The notes: generated by a model from the sequence alone, not told the origin. A stretch of DNA of 64,000 nucleotides from Streptosporangium amethystogenes (GCF_000721075.1 NZ_JOEQ01000025.1:1-64000); one strand, 5' to 3'. Positions 24,293 through 38,204 are shown, numbered from the stretch's first letter. A program made the numbers and translations.

Positions 24293-24609
24293 CGGCCCGT
24301 CGCCTCCTTCACCCACAAGACCACCGAGCGTTTGAGGACATCACGCTCCATCTCCAGCTCAGCGCGCTCCCTGGCCCACTCGGCCCGCTGCCGGCGCAGC
24401 CGGGCCAGCTCTTCTCGCTCGGACTCGCTTAGCTCCCCATCGGCGTCCTGCTCACGGGCCAGGCGGTCCATCTGCATCCAGTTGGCCAGCGTGCCCGCGT
24501 TGATCCCTAGATCTTTGGCGACCGAGGCGATCGATTTCCCGGTCTCGCGCACGATACGTACCGCACCCGCCCGAAACTCCGGATCGAAACTACGTCTGAT
24601 CTCTCCCAT
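24289..24609 (-). CDS. IS3-family transposase OrfA
   Basis: A 106-residue helix-turn-helix protein: RRSFDPEFRAGAVRIVRETG, then SIASVAKDLGINAGTLANWM, followed by a long charged coiled coil (ELARLRRQRAEWARERAELE) with leucine-zipper character. This is the DNA-binding half of an IS3-type transposase. Its stop overlaps the OrfB start by 4 bp (GTGA). The gene itself looks intact although OrfB is dead. It lies within the integrative element, next to the 5'-truncated integrase. Confidence 0.88.
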   Translation of the reverse strand: MGEIRRSFDPEFRAGAVRIVRETGKSIASVAKDLGINAGTLANWMQMDRLAREQDADGELSESEREELARLRRQRAEWARERAELEMERDVLKRSVVLWVKEATGR

Positions 24610-24649
24610 GACCCGACCTCCCCCTTAGGTCAGATCTCCACAGTACGAG

Positions 24650-25224
24650 GGGAGGGTCGCGCGCTTCGATCCGCTGTATCCGGCCTTCGTGCTCCTGCTG
24701 CTGTACGGCCCCACCGGGGTGAAGCCCTGGGGCTCCGCTGGGTGGATGTGGACTTCGACGAGGGGCATGTCAACATCCGCCGCGAGCTCGTCCGGGTGGG
24801 CACGGAGTTGCACCACGGGCCGGTGAAGACCAGGGCGGGAAATCGCTCACTGCCTCTCCTCGGTGTCGTACGTGAAACGTTGGAGATCCAACGGGGCGGG
24901 CAGAAGATCCGCGAAGAGGAGGCGGGCAAGAACCGGGTGGACACCGGACTCGTGTTCACCACCAAGTCGGGGCGGCCGATCGAGCCGCGTAACCTCGCCC
25001 GATCCTTCGCCAGGATCGTGGCGGCGAACAAGCTGCGGTCGATCCGCGTTCACGACCTGCGGCACACCGCCGCGTCACTGCTCAAGAAGCTGGGGGTCGC
25101 GCCGCGTGACGCGATGGAGATCCTCGGCCACAGCCGCATCTCGGTCACCATGGAGATCTACACCTACGGGGACGGCGAGAGCCGCCAGGACGCCCTCAAG
25201 AAGGTCAACGGACTGTTCGAGTGA
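24650..25224 (+). pseudogene. Tyrosine integrase, 5'-truncated and frameshifted
   Basis: The catalytic part of a phage/ICE-type tyrosine recombinase. A first frame reads RFDPLYPAFVLLLLYG and then shifts by one base. The correct frame resumes as LGLRWVDVDFDEGHVNIRREL and continues to the stop at 25224. The lesion falls exactly on the box I Arg (expected G-L-R-R-G-E), which is lost. Box II is intact: HDLRHTAASLLKKLG, LGHSRISVTMEIYTYGD with the nucleophile Tyr. Everything before residue about 200 of a normal integrase is missing, replaced by IS3 DNA. The gene ends 64 bp from the repeat, as is usual for integrases next to their att site. Confidence 0.85.
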
Positions 25225-25228
25225 GGCC

Positions 25229-25247
25229 GTTGCAGTACCCGTTGCAG
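25229..25247. repeat. GTTGCAG direct repeats inside the right junction
   Basis: GTTGCAG occurs twice, 12 bp apart, between the integrase stop codon and the right att repeat. The words match those at 21629-21651 inside the left junction. Confidence 0.5.
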
Positions 25248-25248
25248 C

Positions 25249-25279
25249 AAAAAGCCCCGGAGCTTGATCGCTTCGGGGC
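25249..25279 (-). terminator. Terminator between integrase and tRNA-Ile
   Basis: On the minus strand GCCCCGAAGC and GCTCCGGGGC form a 10-position stem with one mismatch, followed by five T residues. It would end transcription leaving tRNA-Ile. Confidence 0.65.
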
Positions 25280-25288
25280 GTTTAACGA

Positions 25289-25333
25289 GGTGGGGCTACC
25301 AGGACTTGAACCTGGGACCTCTTCCTTATCAGG
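25289..25333. repeat. Right attachment-site repeat (3' part of tRNA-Ile)
   Basis: A 45-bp identical copy of 21499-21543 lies within the functional tRNA-Ile gene and 2 bp beyond its 3' end. Confidence 0.85.
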
Positions 25334-25364
25334 GAAGCGCTCTAACCGTCTGAGCTATAGCCCC
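25291..25364 (-). tRNA. tRNA-Ile (GAT)
   Basis: A 74-nt cloverleaf: acceptor GGGGCTA pairs with TAGCCCC, the D arm contains AGCTCAGACGGTTAGAGC, and the anticodon loop CTGATAA gives anticodon GAT. The T arm has GGTTCAAGTCC. The 3' CCA is not encoded. Its 3' half is the attachment site of the element to its left, which restored the intact gene on integration. Confidence 0.96.
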
Positions 25365-25501
25365 TCAGCGCACGAACGGCCCCGCACCCGCTTCGCGGAG
25401 GCGAACCCGTCCGTTCGAACTGGGAAAAGCTTACCCTGTTTCGGCACCTGCTTGCGCCATGTCCCCGACTGCGGAAGGACGGAGACATGGCTCAAGATCG
25501 G

Positions 25502-26292
25502 CTATTCGGCCTCGCTGAAAGTGACCTCCACGCCACCGACCAGGTCGGAGGCGACGTTGTAGATCACCGCGCCGAGGGTGGAGAGTGCGGTGATCAGCAC
25601 GACGTTCACCGCGCCGATCAGGGCGGTGTAGCCCAGGATGCGGACCGGCTCGAACCAGGAGGCGACGTCGACGCCGCTGGTGGCCTTGCCGTCGGCGGTC
25701 GTCAGCTGGTTGACCGTCTGGATGATGTTGTCGAACACCCCAAGCCCTGACAGCACCATGTAGAGCACCGCGACCGCGATGAACAGCACCACGAAGCAGA
25801 CCAGTGACACCACGAAGCTGAACTTCATGGCCGACCACGGCTCGACCCTGCGCAGCACCAGGTGCGCCTTGCGGGGCGACCTGGGAGCGGGGATGTCCGA
25901 GGGCTTCCTGCCAGGCGCGTCCAGTGGCGGTTGGGGCGACGACAGGCTTCCGGGCGACCAGGGCTGCTGCCCCGCCGGTGGACGGTTCTGCTGCCCCGCC
26001 ACCGGCGGAGGCGATGAGGGTGACTGTAACGGCGGCGCGGATGGAGGTGGGGATCCTGGACGGATCCGCACCGTGGTCTCGGCCTGCTTGCCGTCCTCTG
26101 TGGTCGTCACTTTTTTCCTGCCCTTGGGGTCGTCGGCTACCGATTCATCGGTTTCCGGCGCGGGCGCGCTACCGTTAACCGGTGACGAGGCCGCTTCGAC
26201 GTCTTTCGTCTCAGCGGTCTTGTCTATTTTCTCCGTCACCTGGTCACGTGTCGATGAGGAGGCGGGGCGCGAGCCCGGCTCGCCCTGAGAAC

Positions 26293-26296
<4 letters not shown>
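25502..26296 (-). CDS. DUF3566 membrane protein downstream of gyrA
   Basis: A 264-residue protein. The first 135 residues are a disordered cytoplasmic region rich in Pro, Ser and Gln ([20 protein letters not shown]). The C-terminal DUF3566 domain has a basic entry ([20 protein letters not shown]), a membrane helix ([22 protein letters not shown]), a loop and a second helix ending [12 protein letters not shown]. It is a conserved actinobacterial neighbour of gyrA. The GTG start overlaps the gyrA stop by 4 bp (GTGA), so the two are coupled. Function is unknown; links to cell shape or division have been suggested for homologues. Confidence 0.92.
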
Positions 26297-28824
<2,528 letters not shown>

Positions 28825-28855
28825 AGGTCAAGATCCTTTTCTGGTACGGCTACCG

Positions 28856-30862
<2,007 letters not shown>

Positions 30863-31098
30863 TCACCGTCGTGAATGCCCCGATGCGTCCACCCAGGGGA
30901 GCCGGCACACGCGCCGGGGGTGACACGCAAACGGACGTGTCCGGAATTCGATTTCATTCTAGCGGCTCAGAGCACATCATGTGGCATTGACGGCCCCTGG
31001 AATGGCCTGTCGCGTGACGATCATCGTCTTGAACATCCCCCTACGGGGGCGGGGTTCGTCGCGCCAGAAAGGCTGCTGATCCGTTTCTGAGCGCCGAG

Positions 31099-31653
31099 TC
31101 AGCCGTATGTGTCGCCCGGACCGCGGCTTCCGGTGACGCGCAGACCACCGCTGGAGCGGGGACCGTTCTGCGGTCCACGGACCTTGACCCGTTGCACCGT
31201 TCCGTCCCCTAGCTCCTCATTCAACCTTCTCACCAGGGTCCTTGCCAGCAGACGTACCTGGGTGGCCCAGGCGGTGGAGTCCGCGACGACCACGACCTCG
31301 CCCTCCGCGAAGGTCTCCGGCCTGGTGTGGGCCGCCATGTCCGGGCCGACGATCTCGTGCCAGCGGCCGAAGACCCCGCCGATCGCGGCGGGCTGCTGCC
31401 AGCCCCGGTCGGCGAGCAGGTCGGCGATGGCCCTGCCGAAGAGCTGGGGATCACCCGCGTCCCTGCGCGGCCCGGACGCCCTGCGGCGCGGCTCCCTGCG
31501 GGGGAGCTGCCCTCGTCTGGCGGCGTCCGACTTGGCCTGGGCCAGCTTCTCCCTGGCCATCGCCGCCCCCTTGGCGGCCGCGCTCCTCGCCGATCCGGGA
31601 GCCGTGGCGTCCGCCCCGTCACCGCTCGATCCAGGCGCTGAGTCATCGGGCAC
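31099..31653 (-). CDS. DciA-like helicase-loading protein (DUF721)
   Basis: A 184-residue protein whose N-terminal 70 residues are basic and disordered ([20 protein letters not shown]) and whose C-terminal DUF721/DciA domain reads [29 protein letters not shown], then [20 protein letters not shown]. DciA proteins load the replicative helicase DnaB in bacteria that lack DnaC/DnaI. It overlaps recF by 11 bp with a GTG start, the standard actinobacterial arrangement dnaN-(gnd)-recF-dciA-gyrB. Confidence 0.9.
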   Translation of the reverse strand: MPDDSAPGSSGDGADATAPGSARSAAAKGAAMAREKLAQAKSDAARRGQLPRREPRRRASGPRRDAGDPQLFGRAIADLLADRGWQQPAAIGGVFGRWHEIVGPDMAAHTRPETFAEGEVVVVADSTAWATQVRLLARTLVRRLNEELGDGTVQRVKVRGPQNGPRSSGGLRVTGSRGPGDTYG

Positions 31654-32818
31654 GGGCCACGCCTCCCTCTGTCACGTCGAACCGGCCTCCGGCCAGTTCC
31701 TTCGGCACGTCGTCGGGGACCGCGGCGGTGATCAGCACCTGCTCGGCGGGGGCGACCATCTCGGCCAGGCGGCGCCGGCGCCTGTTGTCCAGCTCGGCGA
31801 AGACGTCGTCCAGGATCAGGACCGGGTCGCCGCCGTCGGCCCTGAGCAGGTCGTAGGCGGCCAGCCTGAGCGCCAGCGCGTACGACCACGACTCGCCGTG
31901 GCTGGCGTAGCCGCGCGCGGGCAGCTCCCCGAGCCCGAGGAACAGGTCGTCGCGGTGCGGGCCGACCAGGGTGACCCCGCGTTCGAGCTCGGCGGCGCGA
32001 ACCTCCAGCAGGCCGGCCCGCAGCCGCGCCGCGAGTTCGGCGCGGTCGGTGCCGCCGTCCGTCGGCAGGGTGCCGCGGTACTCCAGCCTCGCGGGGGCGG
32101 AGTCGGGCGCGAGCGAGGCGTACGAGGCGGCGACCAGGGGGCGCAGCGTCTCGACCAGCTCCAGCCTGGCCGCGAGCAGCTCGGCACCGTGCGTGGCCAG
32201 GTGGGCGTCCCAGACCTCAAGGGTGCTCAGCGGGTCTCCCGCCCCGGCCTCGGCGAACGCCGCGTCGCTCTCGGCCCGCCGGGTACTCCGGCCGCGTCCC
32301 CGCCGGGCCTGCGCGGCCGTGCGCAGCAGGGCTCCACGCTGCTTGAGCACCCTGTCGTAGTCGGCGCGCACGCCCGCGAACCTGGGCGTCCTGGCCACCA
32401 GGAGATCGTCGAGGAACCGGCGCCGCTCGGAGGGGTCGCCCTTGACCATGGAGAGGTCCTCAGGCGCGAACAGGACGGTGCGCAGCAGGCCGACGACATC
32501 GCGCGTGCGGGAGACGGGCGAGCGGTTCAGCCTGGCCCTGTTGGCCCTGCCCGGGTTGATCTCCAGCTCGATCAGCGCGCGCCGGTCGTCGCGGACCACC
32601 ACCGAGCGTACGATCGCCCGCGCCGCGCCCTGCCGGACCAGCGGCCCGTCGGCCGCGACCCGGTGGCTGGCCTGCGTCGCCACGTAACCCAGCGCCTCGA
32701 CCAGGTTGGTCTTTCCCATGCCGTTGGGCCCGACGAAGGCCGTGACCCCCGGCTCCATGCCGAGATCGACGGTTTCGTAGGACCGGAAGTCGGTCAGGGA
32801 GAGATGGGCGACATGCAC
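31643..32818 (-). CDS. recF: DNA replication and repair protein RecF
   Basis: A 391-residue SMC-like ATPase. Walker A is [14 protein letters not shown] (residues 30-43), the signature region is [14 protein letters not shown], then [16 protein letters not shown], and Walker B is [13 protein letters not shown]. RecF binds single/double-strand junctions and loads RecA with RecO and RecR. It starts at GTG 32818. In contrast to the usual dnaN-recF neighbour pair, gnd and a BKACE-type gene lie between it and dnaN. Confidence 0.97.
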   Translation of the reverse strand: MHVAHLSLTDFRSYETVDLGMEPGVTAFVGPNGMGKTNLVEALGYVATQASHRVAADGPLVRQGAARAIVRSVVVRDDRRALIELEINPGRANRARLNRSPVSRTRDVVGLLRTVLFAPEDLSMVKGDPSERRRFLDDLLVARTPRFAGVRADYDRVLKQRGALLRTAAQARRGRGRSTRRAESDAAFAEAGAGDPLSTLEVWDAHLATHGAELLAARLELVETLRPLVAASYASLAPDSAPARLEYRGTLPTDGGTDRAELAARLRAGLLEVRAAELERGVTLVGPHRDDLFLGLGELPARGYASHGESWSYALALRLAAYDLLRADGGDPVLILDDVFAELDNRRRRRLAEMVAPAEQVLITAAVPDDVPKELAGGRFDVTEGGVARAR

Positions 32819-32894
32819 CCCAGGAAGATTAGTCGGCCCCGTCCGTCACCGTGGCCCGCGGCGCCCGCACGGGGCGCGAGCCGTGCGGGCGCCC

Positions 32895-32962
32895 CGTGGA
32901 AAAAAGCCCCACGCCCGAGGAGCCGGCGCCGCGTTCTCGACGGAGGTCGCGAACGCGGCGCC
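32895..32962 (-). terminator. Hairpin and T-run downstream of gnd
   Basis: GGCGCCGCGTTC and its perfect complement (32925-32936 and 32951-32962) form a 12-bp stem. A run of six T residues preceded by GGGGC follows on the minus strand near 32899-32910. It should separate gnd from recF transcription. Confidence 0.5.
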
Positions 32963-33031
32963 GAGGCTGCCGGAGCGGCCTTCCCGAGCCGGGAGCCGTG
33001 GTGGACCCGCGTTCTGGACGGGAACGCCGTA

Positions 33032-33976
33032 CTAACCGGCCGCCTCGACCGGGGGGGTGACGTCGGCGCCGGGGGAGTCGGCGCCCTTGGCCACCGAGCC
33101 CGCCCTGGAGGTGACCGCGTGGCCGCCGAACTGGTTGCGCAGGGCCGCGACGACCTTCATGGCCGGCGAGTCGTCCTGGCGGGAGGCGAACCTGGCGTAC
33201 AGGGCGGCGGTGATGACCGGCAGCGGGACCGCGAGGTCGACAGCGGCCTGGACCGTCCAGCGGCCCTCGCCGGAGTCCTGCGCGTAGCCCTCGAGCTGCT
33301 CCAGGGAGGGGTCCTCCTCAAGTGCGCGGACCATCAGGTCGAGCAGCCAGGAGCGGATGACGGTGCCCTGCCGCCAGCTCTTGAAGGCGCCGGGCACGTC
33401 GGTCACGATGTCGGAGGCCTCCAGCAGCTCCCAGCCCTCGGCGAAGGCCTGCATCATGCCGTACTCGATGCCGTTGTGGACCATCTTGGCGAAGTGACCG
33501 GCACCGATCCTGCCCGCGTGGACGAAGCCGTCCCCGCCCTCGGGCTTGAGGGTCTCGAAGATCGGCATCATCCGCTGGACGTCGGCCCCGTCGCCGCCGA
33601 CCATGAGCGCGTAGCCGTTCTCCAGTCCCCAGACCCCACCGCTCACGCCGCAGTCGACGAACCCGATGCCCTTCGCGGCGAGAGCGGCGCCGTGCTTCTG
33701 GTCGTCGGCGTAGTGCGAGTTGCCTCCGTCGATGAGGAGGTCACCGGGGGCCAGCACCTCGCCGAGCGCCTCGATCGTCGCCCGGGTCGGTTCCCCCGAG
33801 GGCACCATGACCCACACCGCTCGCGGCGTCCGGAGCCGCTCCGCGAGCTCCTCCAGACTGGAGACGTCGCTGACCGTGGGATCGCGGTCGTAACCGACGA
33901 CCTCGTGGCCGCCGCGGCGCAGGCGCTCGGCCATCCTGCCGCCCATCTTGCCCAGCCCGACCATGCCGATCTGCAT
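33032..33976 (-). CDS. gnd: 6-phosphogluconate dehydrogenase, decarboxylating
   Basis: A 314-residue enzyme of the short (about 300-residue) 6-phosphogluconate dehydrogenase class. The nucleotide-binding start is MQIGMVGLGKMGGRMAERL, followed by the substrate motifs DGGNSHYADDQ, FVDCGVSGGVWGLENGYALM and GAGHFAKMVHNGIEYGMMQA, with the catalytic Lys in FAKMVHNG. It oxidises 6-phosphogluconate to ribulose 5-phosphate in the pentose phosphate pathway. The short class usually prefers NAD. The gene lies between the BKACE gene and recF, as in many actinomycetes. Confidence 0.96.
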   Translation of the reverse strand: MQIGMVGLGKMGGRMAERLRRGGHEVVGYDRDPTVSDVSSLEELAERLRTPRAVWVMVPSGEPTRATIEALGEVLAPGDLLIDGGNSHYADDQKHGAALAAKGIGFVDCGVSGGVWGLENGYALMVGGDGADVQRMMPIFETLKPEGGDGFVHAGRIGAGHFAKMVHNGIEYGMMQAFAEGWELLEASDIVTDVPGAFKSWRQGTVIRSWLLDLMVRALEEDPSLEQLEGYAQDSGEGRWTVQAAVDLAVPLPVITAALYARFASRQDDSPAMKVVAALRNQFGGHAVTSRAGSVAKGADSPGADVTPPVEAAG

Positions 33977-34008
33977 ACGAGCACCCCCTTCAGGGTTTCA
34001 TCGTTCAC

Positions 34009-34764
34009 CTACGTCAGACGTGCCCGCGCGAGCCTCACCAGCTCGGGGTTCCCGCCTACCGGATCACCCGTGGGGCCGTGGAGGACGTCCTCCAGGCCGA
34101 TGCGCGTGGCCAGCCCCAACTGCCCTGCGGAGTCCAGGAGAATCCAGGTCGGCTCCTCCTCCCCGTGGAGCAACCGGGGTCCCGGTACGCCGAGCTCGGC
34201 GAGGCGGTCCAGGACCGCGTGCGCCCGGAGGACGGCCGTGTCCGCGGGGCCACCGAGGATCTCGACGAGCACCCGGGCGCACTCCAGTCCGCTCGCGGCG
34301 AGCGCGTCGGCGTCGTCCGCGGACCAGACCCCGGCCTCCACGTCCACTCCGAGCCGCCGCAGATCATGCCACAGGTCCCGGAAGCCGGGTTCCGAGAGAT
34401 TCACGGACGCGAAGTCCGGCAGGTCGCCGGGGGCGAGCGCGGCCCAGCCGCGGACGGCCTCGCGCCGCGCGTCCACATCCCCGCCGGTTATCCACAGCCC
34501 CGTGCTCACCCCCACCGGGAGCCCGGGGCACGCCGCGCGCACCGCGCGCACCGCCGCCCCGATGTGGACGGCGCTGAGAGACTCGCTGCCCCCCTCGTCG
34601 CGCGGATGCATGTGCACAGCGTCCGCACCCGCCTCACGGGCCTCACGGGCCGCCTCAGCGAGCTCCAGAGGGGTCAGGGGGAGGGCCGGGTGGTCGCCGG
34701 GCCTCCTGGCGCCGTTCAGGCACGCCTTGAGCCACGGTGTGCCCGAACGGGGCACTCCCGTCAT
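34009..34764 (-). CDS. BKACE-type beta-keto acid cleavage enzyme
   Basis: A 251-residue member of the 3-keto-5-aminohexanoate cleavage/BKACE family. The zinc ligands are His51 and His53 in HMHPRD, SVNLSEPGF marks the substrate loop, and the C-terminal LATRIGLEDVLHGPTG matches the R-V-G-L-E-D ending that carries the Glu ligand. Family enzymes condense a beta-keto acid with acetyl-CoA. It is about 25 residues shorter than the typical enzyme, so the substrate is uncertain. Its ATG shares one base with the dnaN stop (TGATG), so it is translationally coupled to the sliding clamp gene. Confidence 0.85.
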   Translation of the reverse strand: MTGVPRSGTPWLKACLNGARRPGDHPALPLTPLELAEAAREAREAGADAVHMHPRDEGGSESLSAVHIGAAVRAVRAACPGLPVGVSTGLWITGGDVDARREAVRGWAALAPGDLPDFASVNLSEPGFRDLWHDLRRLGVDVEAGVWSADDADALAASGLECARVLVEILGGPADTAVLRAHAVLDRLAELGVPGPRLLHGEEEPTWILLDSAGQLGLATRIGLEDVLHGPTGDPVGGNPELVRLARARLT

Positions 34765-35903
34765 CAGCTGGAGAGCCGGATGGGCATGATCAGGTAGCGG
34801 TAGTCGGGAACCTCTCCGTCGTCCACAGGCTTGCCGCCGGTGAGGATGGCCGGCTTGGTGGACGTGGTCATCTGCAGACGGGCCACGTCGGAGTCGATCG
34901 CGCCAAGGCCCTCCAGCAGGAACTGGTGGTTGAAGGCGATGTTGATGTCCTCGCCCTCGAACTCGACGGGGAGCACCTCGACGGCCTGCGCCTCGTCGCC
35001 GCTGCCCGCCTCCAGGACGACCTCGTCGCCGCGGAAGGCGAGCCGTACCGGCGTGTTGCGCTCTGCGACCAGGGCCACCCGCTTGACGGCCTCGACGAAG
35101 GCCGCCGTCGGCAGCTGCGCGCAGGCGGAGAACTCGGTGGGCAGCAGCGAGCGGTACTTGGGGAACTCGGGGTCGAGCAGCCGGGTGGTGGTGCGGCGCC
35201 CCGCGCTGGAGAAGCCGATCATGCCCTCACCGGTGCCTCCCGCGGAGCTCATCGCGATCTCGACCTCGGCGCCGGTGCCACCCAGGGCCTTGGCCGTGTC
35301 CGCGAGGGTCCTGCCCGGGATCATCGCGATCGCCGAGAAGTCGGGCTGGTCCGGCTGCCACTTCAGCTCCCGCACGGCGAGGCGGTAACGGTCGGTCGCC
35401 GCGAGGGTGACCGTGTCCCCCTCGATCTCCACGCGCACGCCGGTGAGCATCGGCAGGGTGTCGTCCTTGCCCGCGGCCACGGCGACCTGGCTGACGGCGG
35501 AGGCGAACACGTCGCTGCCCACCCGACCGGCGGCCGGCGGCATGGTCGGCAGCGAGGGGTAGTCCTCCACGGGCATGGTCAGGAGGGTGAACCGGGCGCT
35601 GCCACAGGTGACGACCGCCTTGGCGCCCTCCACGACGAAGTCCACAGGCTGCGCGGGAAGCGCCCTGGTGATCTCGGCGAGCAGCCTGCCCGAGACGAGC
35701 ACCACGCCCGCCTCTCCCGTCTGCAGTTCGAGGGTCACCTCGGCGGAGACCTCGTAGTCGAAGCCGGAGAGTTTGAGTTGCCCGCCCTCAGTGACCTCAA
35801 GACGCATGCCGGCCAGCACCGGCACGGAGGGACGCGCCGGCAGGCTGCGCGCCGTCCATGCGACCGCCTCAGCGAGCACGTCTCGGTCGACCCGGAACAT
35901 CAC
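34764..35903 (-). CDS. dnaN: DNA polymerase III beta sliding clamp
   Basis: A 379-residue three-domain clamp: it starts MMFRVDRDVLAEAVAWTARSL, contains ALPAQPVDFVVEG and LPMLTGVRVEIEGDTVTLAATDRYRLAVREL, and ends DYRYLIMPIRL as beta clamps do. It tethers DNA polymerase III to DNA and recruits Hda-like and repair factors. It lies immediately after oriC and is transcribed away from it. Confidence 0.98.
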   Translation of the reverse strand: MMFRVDRDVLAEAVAWTARSLPARPSVPVLAGMRLEVTEGGQLKLSGFDYEVSAEVTLELQTGEAGVVLVSGRLLAEITRALPAQPVDFVVEGAKAVVTCGSARFTLLTMPVEDYPSLPTMPPAAGRVGSDVFASAVSQVAVAAGKDDTLPMLTGVRVEIEGDTVTLAATDRYRLAVRELKWQPDQPDFSAIAMIPGRTLADTAKALGGTGAEVEIAMSSAGGTGEGMIGFSSAGRRTTTRLLDPEFPKYRSLLPTEFSACAQLPTAAFVEAVKRVALVAERNTPVRLAFRGDEVVLEAGSGDEAQAVEVLPVEFEGEDINIAFNHQFLLEGLGAIDSDVARLQMTTSTKPAILTGGKPVDDGEVPDYRYLIMPIRLSS

Positions 35904-36019
35904 GTGGATCTGCCTCCTGTGTATCGAGCGCCGTCCGCTCGGTGCCTGGGGTTCAAGTGTTCACTGTCTTGAGCCTGCGCTCTCCCGGAACCCCTCTTAT
36001 GGCTCTTGGGTTTCCTAGT

Positions 36020-36460
36020 AGAGATACAAGTGGCCATCGTATTAGGGGGTGTGGATACTGTGGAAAGCCATCGTTTCCGCAGGTCAAGTGCGGTTTTTTC
36101 ATCCACCGGGGCTGTGGGTGCCAGTTGTGGACAACTCTTGGGGCTGGGGAGAACCGCAGAGTACCCACAGGCCGTCCCCAGATTCGGTGCGCTCTGTCCA
36201 CCGGTTATCCACGAGGTTTCCCCAGGTTATCCACCGGGTATGAGGTCGGTTTGTCCTTGTGGAAAACTCTCTTCACAGGGCGTCCCCAGGTTGTCCACGG
36301 GTTACCCACAGGTTGTCCCCAACTTCTCCCCAGAGTTGTCCACAGTTCCGAACAGGGTTCGGACCGGCTCGTTTGCTGATGATCATGAGTGGACGTCCCG
36401 GGGCCTTTCCCGCCCCCGCGAGTCGTTGATCCACAAGGTTTTCCACAGCCTGTGCATCAC
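36020..36460. other. oriC: oriC (dnaA-dnaN intergenic region)
   Basis: The dnaA-dnaN spacer has many DnaA boxes. Perfect TTGTCCACA occurs at 36126-36134 (minus) and 36336-36344 (plus). One-mismatch boxes lie at 36205-36213 (TTATCCACG), 36227-36235 (TTATCCACC), 36291-36299 (TTGTCCACG), 36302-36310 (TTACCCACA), 36313-36321 (TTGTCCCCA), 36258-36266 and 36439-36447 (TTTTCCACA type), with weaker ones near 36050-36067. The boxes change orientation, plus-oriented ones clustering from 36205 to 36344. A less GC-rich tract lies near 36000-36050 and could be the unwinding element. This is the chromosomal replication origin. Confidence 0.93.
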
Positions 36461-36473
36461 GGGGTGAAAAACC

Positions 36474-38204
36474 TCATCCATTGCGGGACTGCTGCTTGAT
36501 CCTGGTGGTGAGTTCGTTGACCTGGTTGTAGATCGAGCGGCGCTCGGCCATCAGGGAGCGGATCTTCCGGTCGGCGTGCATGACCGTGGTGTGGTCCCGG
36601 CCACCGAACTGCTGGCCGATCTTCGGCAGCGACATGTCGGTCAGTTCCCGGCACAGGTACATGGCGATCTGGCGGGCGGTGACCAGGACGCGCGAGCGCG
36701 ACCCGCCGCACAGGTCGTCGATCGACAGGCCGAAGTAGGCGGCGGTGGAGGCCATGATCGTGGCGACCGTTATCTCCGACCCGGCGTCCTCGGTGATCAG
36801 GTCCTTGAGCACGACCTCGGTGAGCTGCAGATCGACCGACTGCCGGTTGAGGCTGGCGAACGCGGTCACCCTTATCAGGGCACCCTCCAGCTCGCGGATG
36901 TTGGTGGAGATGCGGCTGGCGATGTACTCCAGCACCTCGGGCGGCGCGGCCAGGCCCTCCTGGATCGCCTTCTTGCGCAGGATCGCGATCCGGGTCTCCA
37001 GCTCGGGCGGCTGGACATCGGTGATCAGGCCCCACTCGAACCGGTTACGCAGCCGGTCCTCCAGCGTGACCAGCTGTTTCGGCGCCCGGTCGCTGGAGAT
37101 GACGATCTGTTTGTTGGAGTTGTGCAGGGTGTTGAAGGTGTGGAAGAACTCCTCCTGCGTCTGCTCCTTGCCCTCCAGGAACTGGATGTCGTCCACCAGC
37201 AGGATGTCCACGGCCCGGTAGCGGCCCCGGAAGTTGTCGGCCTTGTGGTCGCGGATGGAGTTGATGAAGTCGTTGGTGAACTCCTCGGAGCTCACGTACC
37301 GCACCCGCGCGCCGTCGTACAGGCTCTGGGCGTAGTGGCCGATCGCGTGCAGCAGGTGGGTCTTGCCCAGACCCGAGTCGCCGTAGATGAACAGCGGGTT
37401 GTAGGCCTTGGCCGGCGCCTCGGCCACCGCGACCGCGGCCGCGTGGGCGAACCGGTTGCTGGAGCCGATGACGAAGGTCTCGAAGGTGTACTTCGGGTTC
37501 AGCCGGGCGGGCTCGCCCTGCGTCCGGCTCCCGCGGCTGTCCCACCTGTTCTGTACGCCGCCCCCGCCGGGCACCGCGGACGCGCCGCGGTCGAAGGAGT
37601 CGGGCTCGGGACGCGGCGAGGGCGCGGTGTAGCCGCCGCGGTTGTATCCGGGGCTCGGTTCCCCCGGCGCGGGAGCCTGGGGCGGCTCCACGGGACGGTA
37701 CTGCTGGGAGGATTCCTCGCCCTGCTGGTAGGGGTAGGAGAACGGCTGGGCCTGTGGATATTCGGTGGACGGCTGGGCGGCCGGATTACCCCCCTGATAG
37801 GGAGGATGGGGCACCGAACCCCCGTGGTGCTGAGGATTGGTCGGTTGTGCATAACCCTGCTGGGCCCCGCCGGCCTGTGCATAACCCTGCGGCTGCGCCT
37901 GGGGATAAGGGTCCTGACGGGAGGCGAGCCCAGGCTCGGGACCCGCCGCGCTGGGGTCGACCATGACCGCCACCCGCATCGGACGGCCGAACTCCTGGGA
38001 GAGCGCGTGACTGATAAGCGGACGAAGCTTGTTCTCCAGAACATCTCTGGCGAAATCCGTGGGTGCGGCGAGCACCACCGTGTCGTTCATGAGGCCGAAG
38101 GGCCGGGTCATGTTGAGCCAGACCCGCTGCTGGGACGGGACGTTCTCGTTCAGAGAGTTCTCCAGCGCCCTCGCCCAGACCGCGCTGAGGTCCGTTCCGT
38201 CCAT
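36474..38204 (-). CDS. dnaA: Chromosomal replication initiator DnaA
   Basis: A 576-residue initiator. Domain I starts [20 protein letters not shown]. Domain II (about 90-235) is long and disordered, rich in Gln, Pro and Tyr, as in Streptomyces-type DnaA. The AAA+ domain has Walker A GDSGLGKT (275-282) and Walker [12 protein letters not shown]. Domain IV has [16 protein letters not shown], the DnaA-box-binding signature. ATG 38204 is the start: GGAGGAGGGGAG lies just upstream. The open frame continues 256 codons further, but that part is out of character and crosses DnaA boxes. Confidence 0.98.
   Translation of the reverse strand: MDGTDLSAVWARALENSLNENVPSQQRVWLNMTRPFGLMNDTVVLAAPTDFARDVLENKLRPLISHALSQEFGRPMRVAVMVDPSAAGPEPGLASRQDPYPQAQPQGYAQAGGAQQGYAQPTNPQHHGGSVPHPPYQGGNPAAQPSTEYPQAQPFSYPYQQGEESSQQYRPVEPPQAPAPGEPSPGYNRGGYTAPSPRPEPDSFDRGASAVPGGGGVQNRWDSRGSRTQGEPARLNPKYTFETFVIGSSNRFAHAAAVAVAEAPAKAYNPLFIYGDSGLGKTHLLHAIGHYAQSLYDGARVRYVSSEEFTNDFINSIRDHKADNFRGRYRAVDILLVDDIQFLEGKEQTQEEFFHTFNTLHNSNKQIVISSDRAPKQLVTLEDRLRNRFEWGLITDVQPPELETRIAILRKKAIQEGLAAPPEVLEYIASRISTNIRELEGALIRVTAFASLNRQSVDLQLTEVVLKDLITEDAGSEITVATIMASTAAYFGLSIDDLCGGSRSRVLVTARQIAMYLCRELTDMSLPKIGQQFGGRDHTTVMHADRKIRSLMAERRSIYNQVNELTTRIKQQSRNG

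Larger units (their letters stand above)
23606..24637 (-). mobile_element. IS3-family insertion remnant
   Basis: OrfA and a disrupted OrfB together occupy about 1 kb. TCAGATCT occurs at both edges (23606-23613 and 24630-24637), but I cannot recognise clean terminal inverted repeats, so the true ends are uncertain. The insertion or a later deletion removed the 5' part of the neighbouring integrase gene. Confidence 0.7.
21499..25333. mobile_element. Decayed integrative element in the 3' half of tRNA-Ile
   Basis: The 45 bases at 21499-21543 and 25289-25333 are identical direct repeats. The right copy is the 3' part of the intact tRNA-Ile; the left copy is a partial tRNA only. Just inside each repeat are GTTGCAGTAC-like motifs (about 21629-21650 and 25229-25246), as expected for integrase arm sites. 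A tyrosine integrase fragment ends 64 bp from the tRNA. The cargo is two membrane proteins, a 700-bp non-coding stretch and an IS3-family remnant. With the integrase broken, the element should be immobile. It resembles a remnant of an actinomycete integrative conjugative element, but no replication or transfer gene remains. Confidence 0.8.

Noticed and set aside
31109..34789. 1226-codon plus-strand frame opposite dciA, recF, gnd and BKACE genes
   Set aside because: Codon position bias belongs to the minus-strand genes, all of which have clear motifs.
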